A stretch of DNA of 64,000 nt from assembly GCF_028622115.1 (NCBI RefSeq), contig NZ_CP097263.1, forward strand, positions 6,944,001 to 7,008,000, written 5' to 3'. How positions within the stretch are numbered: the stretch's first letter is position 1; the number at the start of each line of letters is the position of its first letter. The notes below the pieces were generated by a model, which was given only the letters and a program-made list of their open reading frames with translations, was not told the DNA's origin and did not search any database. Of this stretch, positions 1 to 8,457 are shown piece by piece. The DNA is from Kutzneria chonburiensis (GTDB lineage Bacteria > Actinomycetota > Actinomycetes > Mycobacteriales > Pseudonocardiaceae). The position numbers and the translations under genes are program-made.

Positions 1-1100
1 CTCATACGACTACCCCGCAGGGGTATTTGATCTTGGCCTCGTCCGGCGGCCGCCGCCACGACCGTTGCCCGTTGGTGCGGGCGGAGAGCCGACGATCGGT
101 CAGTTTTGCCCCTCGCCCGCCGCCCGTGCCCGCGCGGCGAGCCCCGGGTACTACGTGCAGTGAGGGAGCGGTCGCGCACCGCCGACGCCCTGTATATGGA
201 GGGCCCCGCCGGGCACCACCCCTCCCGCGCCATACGGGCGGCGCGAAACAACGTTGAATTGGCGCAGTCGCGGGAGCCCGAACGCCCGATCGGGAACGTG
301 GCCACGGCGGGGGTTTACCCCGGCCGTTCTCGCATTGCGGAAACAGGGAACACGCCAGGCTTCCGCCGGCCACGCGTATCCCTCCGCGGACTCGACGATC
401 TTTCGAGCCGAGACCGAGCGGGCCACCAGGTGGCGTGGGCCGGTAGGCCGCTAGTCCTTCGTCAACTAATACCAATGGCGGCGACTTCGGCAACGCTCAC
501 CGAGGGCGACCGGCGCGCTGTTCGGTTCGTCAGATGACTGAACGCGGTTCAGCGGGCCGGCCGCGAAGTGGGCATCCCGCTGCCCGATCGCGCACGTCCA
601 CGCAGGCCAGGCGGGGTCGCCGACCGCCGGAACCGGTTCCAGGACCAATGCACATCGTTTGCCGCCGCGGCGCCGACCAATCCAGTTACCGATAGTCGCA
701 CTACCACGCGAAAGCGACGAAGAGTAACGAGTCACGGTTCCGGTCACACTCCGTGCACTCAAGACGGTTTCACAGTTTCACCGTTTCCCGGCGTACCGGT
801 CGAACGCTGTCGAACGCAAGCGCTGTCCGGAGCAGCCGCGCTCAGCCGTGCCGAGCAATGATCATCCCGGGTCGATCGGGGCTACCTGGTTTTCAAGCGA
901 GAAATTCGGGCACGAATCCCGACCGAAACCCTCGCGGGCGGCTACGAGCCATGTCACAATCGTCTTAGCTGACATACCCCCGGTCAGCGCCTGTGGAGAT
1001 CCCCTCCGGCCCCCGCGTTCCTCCCCCTGGCGCGGGGGCCTCTCCATGCCCGGCCCCTGTGGCGGGGGACACACCTGTCACCCGCCCGCAACCGAACCGT
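1..1100. other. Stretch without a convincing gene
   Basis: Open frames exist on both strands but are the stop-poor frames expected of G+C-rich DNA. Their translations are Arg/Pro/Gly-rich, lack any recognisable motif and do not show the G/C-ending codon pattern of the genes that follow. I see no tRNA, rRNA or array here. One clear hairpin lies near the right end (listed separately). Confidence 0.5.
1008..1040. repeat. Perfect inverted repeat, terminator-like hairpin
   Basis: GGCCCCCGCG and CGCGGGGGCC form a perfect 10-bp stem with a 13-base loop. There is no T-run, so it may be a weak terminator for transcription coming from upstream, or it may insulate the promoter that follows at 1101. Confidence 0.5.
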
Positions 1101-1113
1101 TATCCTCTTCGGC
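1101..1113 (+). promoter_or_regulatory. -10 box of a probable leaderless promoter
   Basis: TATCCT ends seven bases before the GTG start of the next gene, so transcription would start at or next to the start codon. No ribosome binding site precedes that GTG, which fits a leaderless mRNA. Confidence 0.45.
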
Positions 1114-1431
1114 GTGCCTCTTCCCTCGCTTGGACGGAAAAAAGACGGTAGACACCGCGAACCGGCCCGTGAGCAGCAGGAAGCCGCTCCGGACCACGAG
1201 CTGGAGAACTACCTGGCCGCGCTGTCGCCCGAGGGCGACGTCGAGACCACCGGGTCCGGCCGCCGCTTCGGCAACGCGCAGGTCTACCAGCTGCGGCTGT
1301 CGCTGACCGCGAACGAGCAGCTGCGCGAGCTGGCCGCCATGCACCAGACCTCCCCACTGGCCCTGGCCCAGGAGTGGATCACCCAGCGCCTGGCCTGGGA
1401 GTCCCAGAACAACCAGCAGAACCACTACTGA
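1114..1431 (+). CDS. Small ribbon-helix-helix-like protein
   Basis: A 105-residue hypothetical protein. Residues 1-55 are charged and look disordered. Residues about 57-95 (from YQLRLSLTANEQL) read as one beta strand followed by two helices, the pattern of ribbon-helix-helix/CopG-type DNA-binding proteins, and the tail is Gln/Asn-rich. I infer a small DNA-binding protein but cannot name a family. The GTG start was chosen because a -10 box sits at leaderless distance before it and no Shine-Dalgarno is visible. It is transcribed alone, about 280 bases before the next gene. Confidence 0.6.
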   Translation: MPLPSLGRKKDGRHREPAREQQEAAPDHELENYLAALSPEGDVETTGSGRRFGNAQVYQLRLSLTANEQLRELAAMHQTSPLALAQEWITQRLAWESQNNQQNHY

Positions 1432-1695
1432 GTGGTCTCCGTCGGCCGGCGCTGCCGGCCGACGCCCCCGGACCCCGCTGATCAGCCTCCCGCGGCCACT
1501 CGGCCCAGCTGACCCGCCGGTCCCCCCACCACTGACCAGCCCGGTCCGGCCCACCGGCCGCGCCACGGCCGACCCGGCCCCCGCTGGTCGGTCGATGGAC
1601 CTCACGCACACGACCTTCCCGTGGGCCGAACGGGTGTGCCCGGCCGGCGGCCTGTTCTTGCCCGCCAACCGGCCCCCGGCCCGTCGTCGCTCGCA
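1432..1695. other. Intergenic, no gene seen
   Basis: C-rich spacer between two leaderless-type genes. The next gene's frame is open upstream to 1621, but that extension lacks conserved character and precedes the better promoter/start pair. Confidence 0.4.
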
Positions 1696-1701
1696 TACGA
1701 T
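1696..1701 (+). promoter_or_regulatory. -10 box of a probable leaderless promoter
   Basis: TACGAT lies seven bases ahead of the GTG at 1708. There is no Shine-Dalgarno, which supports starting the TrkA-N protein at this GTG rather than further upstream. Confidence 0.45.
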
Positions 1702-1707
1702 CAAGAT

Positions 1708-3381
1708 GTGCCGACGCTCCAGCTCCGTAGGAACGACCGGCGTCGGCATCTGGTGGTGTGCGGGGACAACCCGCTGACCTTCCGCCTGGTCGACGAGCTG
1801 ATCAATCGGTACGACGAGGACGTCACCGTCATCCTGCCGTCCAAGCAGGCCAACTACGGGCCGCGGATCGCGCAGCTCAGCCGGGTCAAGGTGATCGAGG
1901 CCGCGACCCCGGACAGCGCGGCGTTCCACGCGGCCAAGCTGTCGACGGCCCGGGCGCTGGCGCTGCTCGGCTCGGACGACGCCGGCAACATCCACGCCGC
2001 GCTGCTGGCCCAGGACATCAATCCGGACCTGCGGCTGGTGCTGCGCCAGTTCAACATGAGCCTGGGCCACCGGGTCCGCACGCTGTTCGCGGACTGCGCG
2101 GTGCTGTCGGACGCGGCGATGGCCGCCCCGTCGTTCGTGGCGGCGGCGCTGGGCCGGGAGGGCCCGACGCACATCCGGGTGTCCGGCCGCACCTTGTACG
2201 TGGTGCGCCGCGACGAGGTGGACGCGTCGCGGATCATCTGCGGCCTGGCCGACACGACCGATCAGACCAACGCCGACCTGCTACCGGTCGACGAGCACGA
2301 CAGCGACCTGGTGCTGGCCTTCACCAACGGCTCGAGTGTCGAGAAGACGGTGAGCCGGCGGCGGGGGCGGCTGCTGGCCGCGGTCCGCCGCAACTTCGGC
2401 TCGGTGTTCAACCGCAAGGTCGGGGTGGCGGCGCTGTCGCTGTTCGTGCTGCTGGCCATCGGCACCACCATGTTCGCCATGTTCGGCGGCTACACCTGGT
2501 GGAACGCCGTCTACGAGACCGCGCTGGACGTGGCCGGCGCGGCCCAGCCGCTGGACAGCCTGCCGGTGATCAACAAGATCACCCAGGTGATGGTGACGAT
2601 CGTCGGCATCTCGATCATCCCGATCATCACCGCGGTGGCGCTGGACGCCGTGGTCAGCGCCCGCCTGGCCGCCGCCGGCGGTCCGCAGGGGCCGTTCCGC
2701 GACCACGTCGTCGTCATCGGGCTGGGCCAGGTCGGCGTCCGGGTCATCGCCCAGCTGCACGACCTTGGTGTGCCGGTGGTGGGCATCGACCGCAACGAGA
2801 ACGCTCGCGGCATTCCGCTGGCCAAGCGGCTGGGCCTGCCGGTGATCATCGGCGACGCCAGCCGGGACGACACGCTGCGGGCCGCCTACATCGGCACCAG
2901 CCGGGCCCTGGTCACGTTGAGCTCGCACGACGTGGTCAACCTGGAGGCGGCGCTGACCGCCAAGGCCATCCGGGACGACCTGCTGGTCGTGCTGCGGCTG
3001 TTCGACAACGACTTCGCGCGGCTGGTCGAGCGCCGCTTCGACATCAACGTCTCCCGCAGCGTGTCCTTCCTCGCCGCGCCGGCCTTCGCCGCCGCGATGG
3101 TGGAACGGCAGGTCATCGGCACCATCCCGGTCGGCCGCCGGGTGCTGCTGATCGCCGAGGTGCCGGTCGGCGACGGCACCGGGCTCAACCGGCTGACCGT
3201 GCACCAGGTCGAGCAGCGTTTCGAGGTCCGGGTGATCGGCCTGCAACGCCGCACCGAGCAGCGACTGGACTGGCAGCCCTCGCCCGATCACCAGCTGGTG
3301 CCACGGGACCGGTTGATGGTGGTGGCCACCCGCGGCGGCCTCGGCCAGATCCTGGCCGGCAGCATCTCGTCGGGTCAGTAG
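1708..3381 (+). CDS. Membrane protein with two TrkA-N/RCK NAD-binding domains
   Basis: A 557-residue protein built as RCK-like domain, membrane segment, RCK domain. The N-terminal Rossmann-like part (from HLVVCGD) has a degenerate glycine motif. Hydrophobic stretches near residues 237-265 and 290-315 flank a short loop, like a pore region of a two-TM potassium channel, but I see no TVGYG-type selectivity filter. The second Rossmann domain starts near residue 333 with an intact GLGQVG nucleotide-binding motif, and a TrkA-C-like tail follows. By family the role is NAD(H)-gated cation, probably potassium, transport or its regulation. Without a filter it could instead be a regulatory subunit. Confidence 0.8.
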   Translation: MPTLQLRRNDRRRHLVVCGDNPLTFRLVDELINRYDEDVTVILPSKQANYGPRIAQLSRVKVIEAATPDSAAFHAAKLSTARALALLGSDDAGNIHAALLAQDINPDLRLVLRQFNMSLGHRVRTLFADCAVLSDAAMAAPSFVAAALGREGPTHIRVSGRTLYVVRRDEVDASRIICGLADTTDQTNADLLPVDEHDSDLVLAFTNGSSVEKTVSRRRGRLLAAVRRNFGSVFNRKVGVAALSLFVLLAIGTTMFAMFGGYTWWNAVYETALDVAGAAQPLDSLPVINKITQVMVTIVGISIIPIITAVALDAVVSARLAAAGGPQGPFRDHVVVIGLGQVGVRVIAQLHDLGVPVVGIDRNENARGIPLAKRLGLPVIIGDASRDDTLRAAYIGTSRALVTLSSHDVVNLEAALTAKAIRDDLLVVLRLFDNDFARLVERRFDINVSRSVSFLAAPAFAAAMVERQVIGTIPVGRRVLLIAEVPVGDGTGLNRLTVHQVEQRFEVRVIGLQRRTEQRLDWQPSPDHQLVPRDRLMVVATRGGLGQILAGSISSGQ

Positions 3382-3590
3382 TCCCGGCCGGCGTTCCCCT
3401 TCGCGGCCAATACTTGATCGAATCGAGAGCGTTCTCGGACGGGCCCGGCGGTACCGTTCAAGGACCCCTTCGACAAGATCACCCGATTGTGTGATGCGTA
3501 TCACGTTTGCGGCGGTCAACGTGGGTAGTACCTGCGGCGTCGATGGGGGTGCAGGGAAATACAGAGGGGCTTTCGGGGGAAGGGGTGGCC

Positions 3591-4790
3591 GTGCGTCGGA
3601 CCGTTGGAGGAACTCGCTGGGCTTTGACGTTAGGCGTGTTCGCCACCGTCCTCGGCCTGACCGCGTGCGGCTCGACCACCGCGCCGGAGACCAGGACGAC
3701 GCCGACCGAGCAGAAGGTGTCGCCGGCCGCGGTGTCCAAGCCGGCCAAGGTCACCCAGATTCCCGGTGACACCGCGCAGAACGTCTCGCCGGCCGACCCG
3801 GTGCAGGTGGTGGTGGCCGACGGCGGGATCACCGAGGTGCACCTGGTCAACGACCAGGGCCGCGAGGTGAACGGCCTGGTGTCGCCGGACAAGCACAGCT
3901 GGACGGCCACCGAATCGCTCGGCTACGACCGCAGCTACACCTGGTCCGGCTCGGCCCTCGGCGCCGACGGCAAGAAGGTGGCGCTGGCCGGCAGCTTCCA
4001 CACGCTGCGCCCGGGCCGCACGATCAGCGCGTCGATCAACGTGGCCGACGGCGCCACCGTCGGCATCGGCGAGCCGATCGTGCTGAACTTCAGCTCGCCG
4101 GTGCAGGACAAGGCGGCCGTCGAGCGGGCGCTGACCGTGCAGACCTCGAACCAGACCACCGGCGGCTCGTGGGCCTGGCTGGACGACGAGACCGTGCACT
4201 ACCGCCCCAAGGACTACTGGCCGGCCAACACCAAGGTCACGCTGCTGGCCAAGCTGTACGGCACCCCGTTCGGCAACGGCGCGTACGGCGCCGAGGACAT
4301 GTCGGTGTCCTTCACCGTCGGCCGCAGCCTGATCATCCGCGGCAACACCCAGACCCACCGGCTTCAGGTGTTCCAGGACGGCAAGCAGATCGCCGACTAC
4401 CCGGCCAGCTACGGCCTGGACTCCGACCCGGGCCGCGTCACCAACAGCGGCACGCACCTGGTGATGTCCAAGAGCGCCACCTTCGCCATGACCAACCCGA
4501 AGTACCACTACGAGAACGTGGTGGTGCCGTGGGCGGTGCGGATCTCCAACAACGGAGAGTTCATGCACGGCTACGCGCCCAGCATCTGGGCCCAGGGCAA
4601 CACCAACGTCTCGCACGGCTGCGCCAACCTGGCCCCGGACAACGCCAAGGCCGTCTACGACGAGGTGCTGCCGGGCGACCCGGTGGAGATCACGGGTTCG
4701 ACCCAGCAGCTCGGCCCGAAGGACGGCGACTACTACGACTGGGCCGTCAGCTGGGACCAGTGGCTGGCCAAGTCCGCCCTGCACGGCTGA
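3591..4790 (+). CDS. L,D-transpeptidase lipoprotein (first copy)
   Basis: A cell-wall 3-3 cross-linking enzyme that joins meso-diaminopimelate residues of neighbouring peptidoglycan stems outside the membrane. From the GTG chosen (AAGGGG six bases upstream) residues 1-26 form a lipoprotein signal ending LTAC. Two Ig-like beta domains follow, then a YkuD domain with the catalytic SHGCANL motif (His342, Cys344), as in mycobacterial LdtMt2. Length about 399 residues is normal for this class. In-frame upstream starts would bury the signal peptide. It is followed by two strong hairpins and stands alone. A close paralogue lies at 8458-9668. Confidence 0.93.
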   Translation: MRRTVGGTRWALTLGVFATVLGLTACGSTTAPETRTTPTEQKVSPAAVSKPAKVTQIPGDTAQNVSPADPVQVVVADGGITEVHLVNDQGREVNGLVSPDKHSWTATESLGYDRSYTWSGSALGADGKKVALAGSFHTLRPGRTISASINVADGATVGIGEPIVLNFSSPVQDKAAVERALTVQTSNQTTGGSWAWLDDETVHYRPKDYWPANTKVTLLAKLYGTPFGNGAYGAEDMSVSFTVGRSLIIRGNTQTHRLQVFQDGKQIADYPASYGLDSDPGRVTNSGTHLVMSKSATFAMTNPKYHYENVVVPWAVRISNNGEFMHGYAPSIWAQGNTNVSHGCANLAPDNAKAVYDEVLPGDPVEITGSTQQLGPKDGDYYDWAVSWDQWLAKSALHG

Positions 4791-4805
4791 GTTCCCACCG
4801 ACCAC

Positions 4806-4835
4806 GCTGCCCCGAAGCCACGGCTCCGGGGCAGC
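4806..4835 (+). terminator. Rho-independent-type terminator
   Basis: GCTGCCCCG and CGGGGCAGC make a perfect 9-bp stem shortly after the transpeptidase stop codon, followed by GCCTTT. Confidence 0.75.
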
Positions 4836-4845
4836 GCCTTTGTGG

Positions 4846-4894
4846 CACATGCGGTCCGGACGTGCCCCAGGGAGGCAAGTCCGCGCCGCATGTG
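4846..4894 (+). terminator. Long 21-bp imperfect hairpin, second terminator
   Basis: Positions 4846-4866 and 4874-4894 are inverted copies (18 of 21 bases pair) around a 7-base loop. The 3' arm is followed directly by ACTTTTG. It lies only 10 bases after the first terminator, making a tandem terminator after the L,D-transpeptidase gene. Confidence 0.6.
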
Positions 4895-4900
4895 ACTTTT

Positions 4901-4936
4901 GATGGGGCGGGTGGGGCGGGTGGGGCGGGTGGGGCG
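4901..4936 (+). repeat. 9-base G-rich tandem repeat
   Basis: About four copies of GGTGGGGCG in a row (the first begins GATGGGGCG). The G-tracts could fold as a G-quadruplex. It lies about 150 bases ahead of the ADP-ribosyltransferase-like gene. Confidence 0.65.
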
Positions 4937-5082
4937 CGGCGGGTGGGGGTTGCTGTCGGTGGGCTACATCACTCGGGCCGCTCAGTGCAGTTCAGCCGCG
5001 CCGCGCACCAACCGTTGCGTCAACTTCGCTGTCATCGTCGACCGCGCCGGTTACCGTCTGTCTGCCAATCAGAGGGGCGAGG

Positions 5083-5991
5083 ATGACCGATTCGGAGCAG
5101 ATGGCGGAGCTGCTGGCGCGCAACGCCGCGATGTTGGACTCGATGAGCCAGCTGCTGACCAGCGCGCGGGAGCAGCTGGCCGACGCCCAGCGGCTCAACC
5201 GCGATCTGCGGAACCGCACCGGACTGGCCCAGTCGCCGGACCGGATGGTGACGGTTGTCGTCGACGGCGTGGGCGGACTGCGCCAACTCTCGTTCGACCG
5301 CGACGCGTTCGAACACCACACGCCGGCCAGCCTGGCCGACGCCGTGACGGCGGCGGTGCGGGAGGCGATGGGGCAGGCGGCCGAGGAGGACGTCGTCGCG
5401 CCGGTCCTGGAGTCGGACCTGCTGCCCGAGCTCGACGAGCCGCCGGCGGCCGAGGTCGTGCCGGACGAGATCCCGATGGACCTGTCCGTCGGCTCACCCG
5501 AGCCACAACTCGAGTCACAACTCGAGCCGCCGCTGGAACCAGCCCTGGAACCGGACCCGGTGCCGATCCCCGTGGCGATCCAGGACCCGGTGCCGCCGGC
5601 CGCCGGCCAGACGTCCGACAACGGCAGCCAGATCGAGCACGTGGTGAGCGCGCTGAGCAAGCTGCCGTCCTACACCGGCGTGGTGACCCGGGTGCTGGGC
5701 GTGCGCGATCCCGAGCGGGCGGCCGCCATCGCGGCCGAGTACCAGCTCGGCGACACCATCGTGGAGCGGACCTTCCTGAGCACCTCGGCCAATCCGGCGT
5801 ACACCGGCGACGGCCTTGTCCGCTACACCATCGACGCCCGCAGCGGCGGCAAGCTGATCGGGGCCATCTCCGAGGACGGCGAGCAGTTCGGCGAGGTCGT
5901 CTTCGGGCCGGGCGCGGCCTTCCGGGTCACCGGGAAGCGGTACTACCCGAGCATCAAGGGCTGGGACATCGCGCTGGAGGAACTGGGCTGA
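5083..5991 (+). CDS. YbaB-like protein with C-terminal ADP-ribosyltransferase-like domain
   Basis: A 302-residue two-part protein. Residues about 1-100 resemble the small actinobacterial YbaB/EbfC-type fold (helix, VTVVVDGVGGLRQLSF strands, helix). Residues 105-178 are a Pro/Glu-rich linker with QLES/QLEP/LEP repeats. Residues about 185-302 match the mono-ADP-ribosyltransferase fold: Arg203 in VVTRVLG, the STS motif at 233-235, and Glu271 before VVFGPG, giving an R-S-E arrangement. The glutamate normally two residues earlier (ExE) is Phe269 here, so arginine-specific activity is uncertain. The next gene starts one base after the stop and encodes the reversing enzyme, which supports real ADP-ribosylation. 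Function and target are inferred. Confidence 0.7.
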   Translation: MTDSEQMAELLARNAAMLDSMSQLLTSAREQLADAQRLNRDLRNRTGLAQSPDRMVTVVVDGVGGLRQLSFDRDAFEHHTPASLADAVTAAVREAMGQAAEEDVVAPVLESDLLPELDEPPAAEVVPDEIPMDLSVGSPEPQLESQLEPPLEPALEPDPVPIPVAIQDPVPPAAGQTSDNGSQIEHVVSALSKLPSYTGVVTRVLGVRDPERAAAIAAEYQLGDTIVERTFLSTSANPAYTGDGLVRYTIDARSGGKLIGAISEDGEQFGEVVFGPGAAFRVTGKRYYPSIKGWDIALEELG

Positions 5992-5992
5992 C

Positions 5993-7267
5993 ATGGCGAT
6001 GAGCGAGTGGGAGTGGGCGACTGGCACCGGCCAGGAGCACATCGAGCGAATCACCCGGTTCCATCTGGACAGCCTGGCCGTGCCGGTCGAGCAGCGGCTG
6101 CGGCCGTCCGACCCGGGCCGGCACGACTTCCCGATCGGCCTCGACGAGAACGGCCGCAAGTTCCCGGTGCCGGCGGCCCCGCTGACCTGGGCCGACCGGG
6201 TGCTGGGCTGCGTGCTGGCCGGCGCGGTCGGGGACGCGCTGGGCGCGTCGATCGAGTTCCTGCCGATCGACATGATCCGCCGCCAGCACGGCGAGCGGGG
6301 CGTGACCGGCTTCGGGCCGGGCGGCCCGGACGGCACGATCACCGACGACACCCAGATGACCCTGTTCACGCTGGAGGGCCTGATCCGGGCACACGTGCGG
6401 GACCGCGTGTCGACCTCCGGCGACCCGGTGCCGATCGTGCAGCACGCGCTCCAGCGCTGGCTGCACACCCAGGGCTTCGACTGGACGCAGGCCGGCGGTC
6501 CGTTCGCCGAGGGCCGGTCGCAGCCCGACGGCTGGCTGGTCACCGAGCGGGCGCTGTTCGCGCGCCGGTCGCCGGGCAACACCTGCGTGACGGCGCTGCG
6601 GGTGTTCGCCGCCGGCAATCCGGCCGGCTCGATGGGCAATCCGCCCAACGACTCGAAGGGCTGTGGCGGCGTCATGCGGGCCGCACCGGTGGCGCTGTGG
6701 TCGAGCGATCCCGAGGTGGTCTTCGCGCTCGGGGCCGCCACCGCCGCGCTCACGCACGGCCATCCCAGCGGCTACCTGTCGGCGGCGGCGTTGGCGTTCC
6801 TGGTGCACGGCCTGCTCCGCGGCACGTCGCTGCCGGACTGCATCGCCGCGCTGACGCCCGTGCTGACGAGATGGCCGGGGCACGAAGAGCAGCTGGCCCG
6901 GCTGACCTCCGCCGTGCGGCTGGCCGACGAGGGCCTGGTCAGCGCCGAGCGGATGTCCGACGAGCTGGGTGGCGGCTGGGTCGGCGAGGAGGCGCTGGCC
7001 ATCGCGGTCTACGCGATGCTGGTGACCGACGAGCTGCCGGAGGCGCTGCGGATCGCGGTCAACCACTCCGGCGACAGCGACTCCACCGGCTCGGTCTGCG
7101 GCAACCTGGTCGGGGCGTGGCACGGCGTGGCCGCGATCCCGGCCGACTGGCTGGAGCGGCTGGAGCTGCGCGCGGCGATCACCGCGCTGACCGGCGACGC
7201 GCTGGCCGAGTTCGGGCCGAACCCGCCGACCGACGACGCCTGGCTGCTGCGCTATCCGGGCTGGTGA
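5993..7267 (+). CDS. ADP-ribosylglycohydrolase (ARH/DraG family)
   Basis: A 424-residue hydrolase that would remove ADP-ribose from a modified target, with two metal ions in the active site. Residues 1-62 are an extra N-terminal part. The ARH fold begins near residue 66 with GAVGDALGAS, the metal/substrate loop TDDTQ is at 117-121, and the second metal motif HSGDSDSTG is at 358-366. All expected acidic residues are present, so it looks active. ATG follows the upstream stop by one base, so the two genes are almost certainly co-translated. The pair reads as a writer with its eraser or a toxin with its antidote. A strong hairpin ends the operon. Confidence 0.9.
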   Translation: MAMSEWEWATGTGQEHIERITRFHLDSLAVPVEQRLRPSDPGRHDFPIGLDENGRKFPVPAAPLTWADRVLGCVLAGAVGDALGASIEFLPIDMIRRQHGERGVTGFGPGGPDGTITDDTQMTLFTLEGLIRAHVRDRVSTSGDPVPIVQHALQRWLHTQGFDWTQAGGPFAEGRSQPDGWLVTERALFARRSPGNTCVTALRVFAAGNPAGSMGNPPNDSKGCGGVMRAAPVALWSSDPEVVFALGAATAALTHGHPSGYLSAAALAFLVHGLLRGTSLPDCIAALTPVLTRWPGHEEQLARLTSAVRLADEGLVSAERMSDELGGGWVGEEALAIAVYAMLVTDELPEALRIAVNHSGDSDSTGSVCGNLVGAWHGVAAIPADWLERLELRAAITALTGDALAEFGPNPPTDDAWLLRYPGW

Positions 7268-7273
7268 GGAAAG

Positions 7274-7310
7274 AGTCCGACCCGGCGCGACTGTCGCACC
7301 GGGTCGGACT
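7274..7310 (+). terminator. Hairpin terminator after the ADP-ribosylation pair
   Basis: AGTCCGACCCGG and CCGGGTCGGACT form a perfect 12-bp stem with a 13-base loop, starting seven bases after the stop codon. There is no T-run. It may serve both converging genes. Confidence 0.7.
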
Positions 7311-7363
7311 GACTCGATATCGGTCAACCGGACCTTTATCGGTCGTCGAGCACATGGCCGTGC

Positions 7364-7681
7364 TCAGCCGATCGCGTCGAGCAGCGCCTGGCGCTGCCGG
7401 TCGCCGAGGCCGGCGGCGCGGCGGTCGGCGTCGATGCCGGTCTCCTCGAGCAGCTTGGCGACCTTGACGGCGCCGAGCCCGGGCACGGCCTTCAGCAGCT
7501 GGGCGACCTTGGTCTTGCCGACGGTCTTGTCGTCCTTGGCCCGCTTGAGCACCTCACCGAAGGTCGTCTCACCGGACTTGATCGAAGCAAGCAGCGCGGT
7601 GCGGGCCTTGCGGGCTTCCGCAGCCTTCGCCAGCGCTTCCGCACGCTGCTCAGGGGTCAGTGTGGGCAGAGCCAACTTCAT
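7364..7681 (-). CDS. mihF: Actinobacterial integration host factor (mIHF/sIHF)
   Basis: A nucleoid-associated DNA-binding protein of 105 residues, the normal length for the family. The N-terminal helix region (LTPEQRAEALAKAAEARKAR) is followed by an S13-like helix-two-turn-helix with AVPGLGAVKVAKLLEETGI, the part that contacts DNA, and ends RRAAGLGDRQRQALL. An AAAGGA site precedes the ATG. The family gene normally sits next to gmk in actinobacteria. Here it stands alone facing the ADP-ribosylation operon, so it may be an additional copy. It is the only gene on this strand in the first 26 kb of the window. Confidence 0.92.
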   Translation of the reverse strand: MKLALPTLTPEQRAEALAKAAEARKARTALLASIKSGETTFGEVLKRAKDDKTVGKTKVAQLLKAVPGLGAVKVAKLLEETGIDADRRAAGLGDRQRQALLDAIG

Positions 7682-8457
7682 GGTCCTTTCTAGCGACGAG
7701 AGGGTGTTGCTCGACCGCCATCATGCACGCTGACCACGACTTTCGTCAGCGTTCGCGCCTGTTGGCGCGTCGTGGCAACCCCGTGGGTGACGCTACGCCA
7801 GCCTTAGGAGTGACACCGGGCGAGCGAGATAAGTTCATCCAGGTGAACCGGGGCTCACGCGGAGTTCACGTCGGACAGACCCGCAGGTCGGAGCCGGTTC
7901 GCGTGGCAAGCACCCCGTCTGTACTGCGAAAACGCCCCGACACGGGGCATTCGACCTGGTCAGCGGCATCGTCCGGAACCGATCCAGCCCAGCAGCCCGC
8001 GGTGACCGGGGCGGCCCCGGCGCCGCCGGCCGGGACCACCCCATCCGGCGACCACGGGAGTGTCGTACGCCACCTGATCGAGATGTCCCGGACGTTCTGG
8101 GCGTGTCGCCGGCCGCCACTGATCCACATCTCCGTCCGAAATGACCGGTTCCGCCGGCCGTGACAGCAATCTCTGAGCCAACTGTCAGCAAGTACGCCGT
8201 AGGCACGCTCGGTGATCACCCATACGGCCCAATACCGCCCGTTCCGGGGATAGCGGGCGGGGTGGAACGGGTCGGTCGGGTGCGCTGCGCGGATCAAACC
8301 TCACCGAATCGCGGGTCGCTCCAAGGAACGAGGCAACGCCGAGGCCCCCACCACGTCTTATCCGTTGTGAGGCCGCCGCCTACCCTTCTGGAGGCGAGGT
8401 CGGCCACGAATGGGTCTGGGCTGATCCGGGACACGGGCCGTGAGTGAAGAGGGTTGC
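7682..8457. other. Intergenic, no supported gene
   Basis: About 780 bases between divergent genes. Open frames here give Arg/Pro-rich translations without motifs. It must hold promoters for the integration host factor gene (minus) and the second L,D-transpeptidase (plus), but I could not pick a convincing box pair for either. Confidence 0.4.

Noticed and set aside
2-493. 163-residue open frame on the minus strand at the left edge
   Set aside because: Low-complexity Arg/Pro/Gly translation, no motif, no ribosome site, and competing frames on the other strand; typical of G+C-rich DNA.
1758-3494. Very long open frames in shadow of the TrkA-N gene (also 2281-3519 minus)
   Set aside because: Gly/Arg/Ala/His-rich frame shadows of a clearly coding frame with Rossmann motifs.
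3382-3590. c-di-AMP (ydaO) riboswitch before the cell-wall gene
   Set aside because: Actinomycete cell-wall hydrolase genes often have one, but I cannot find its conserved core here or before 8458.
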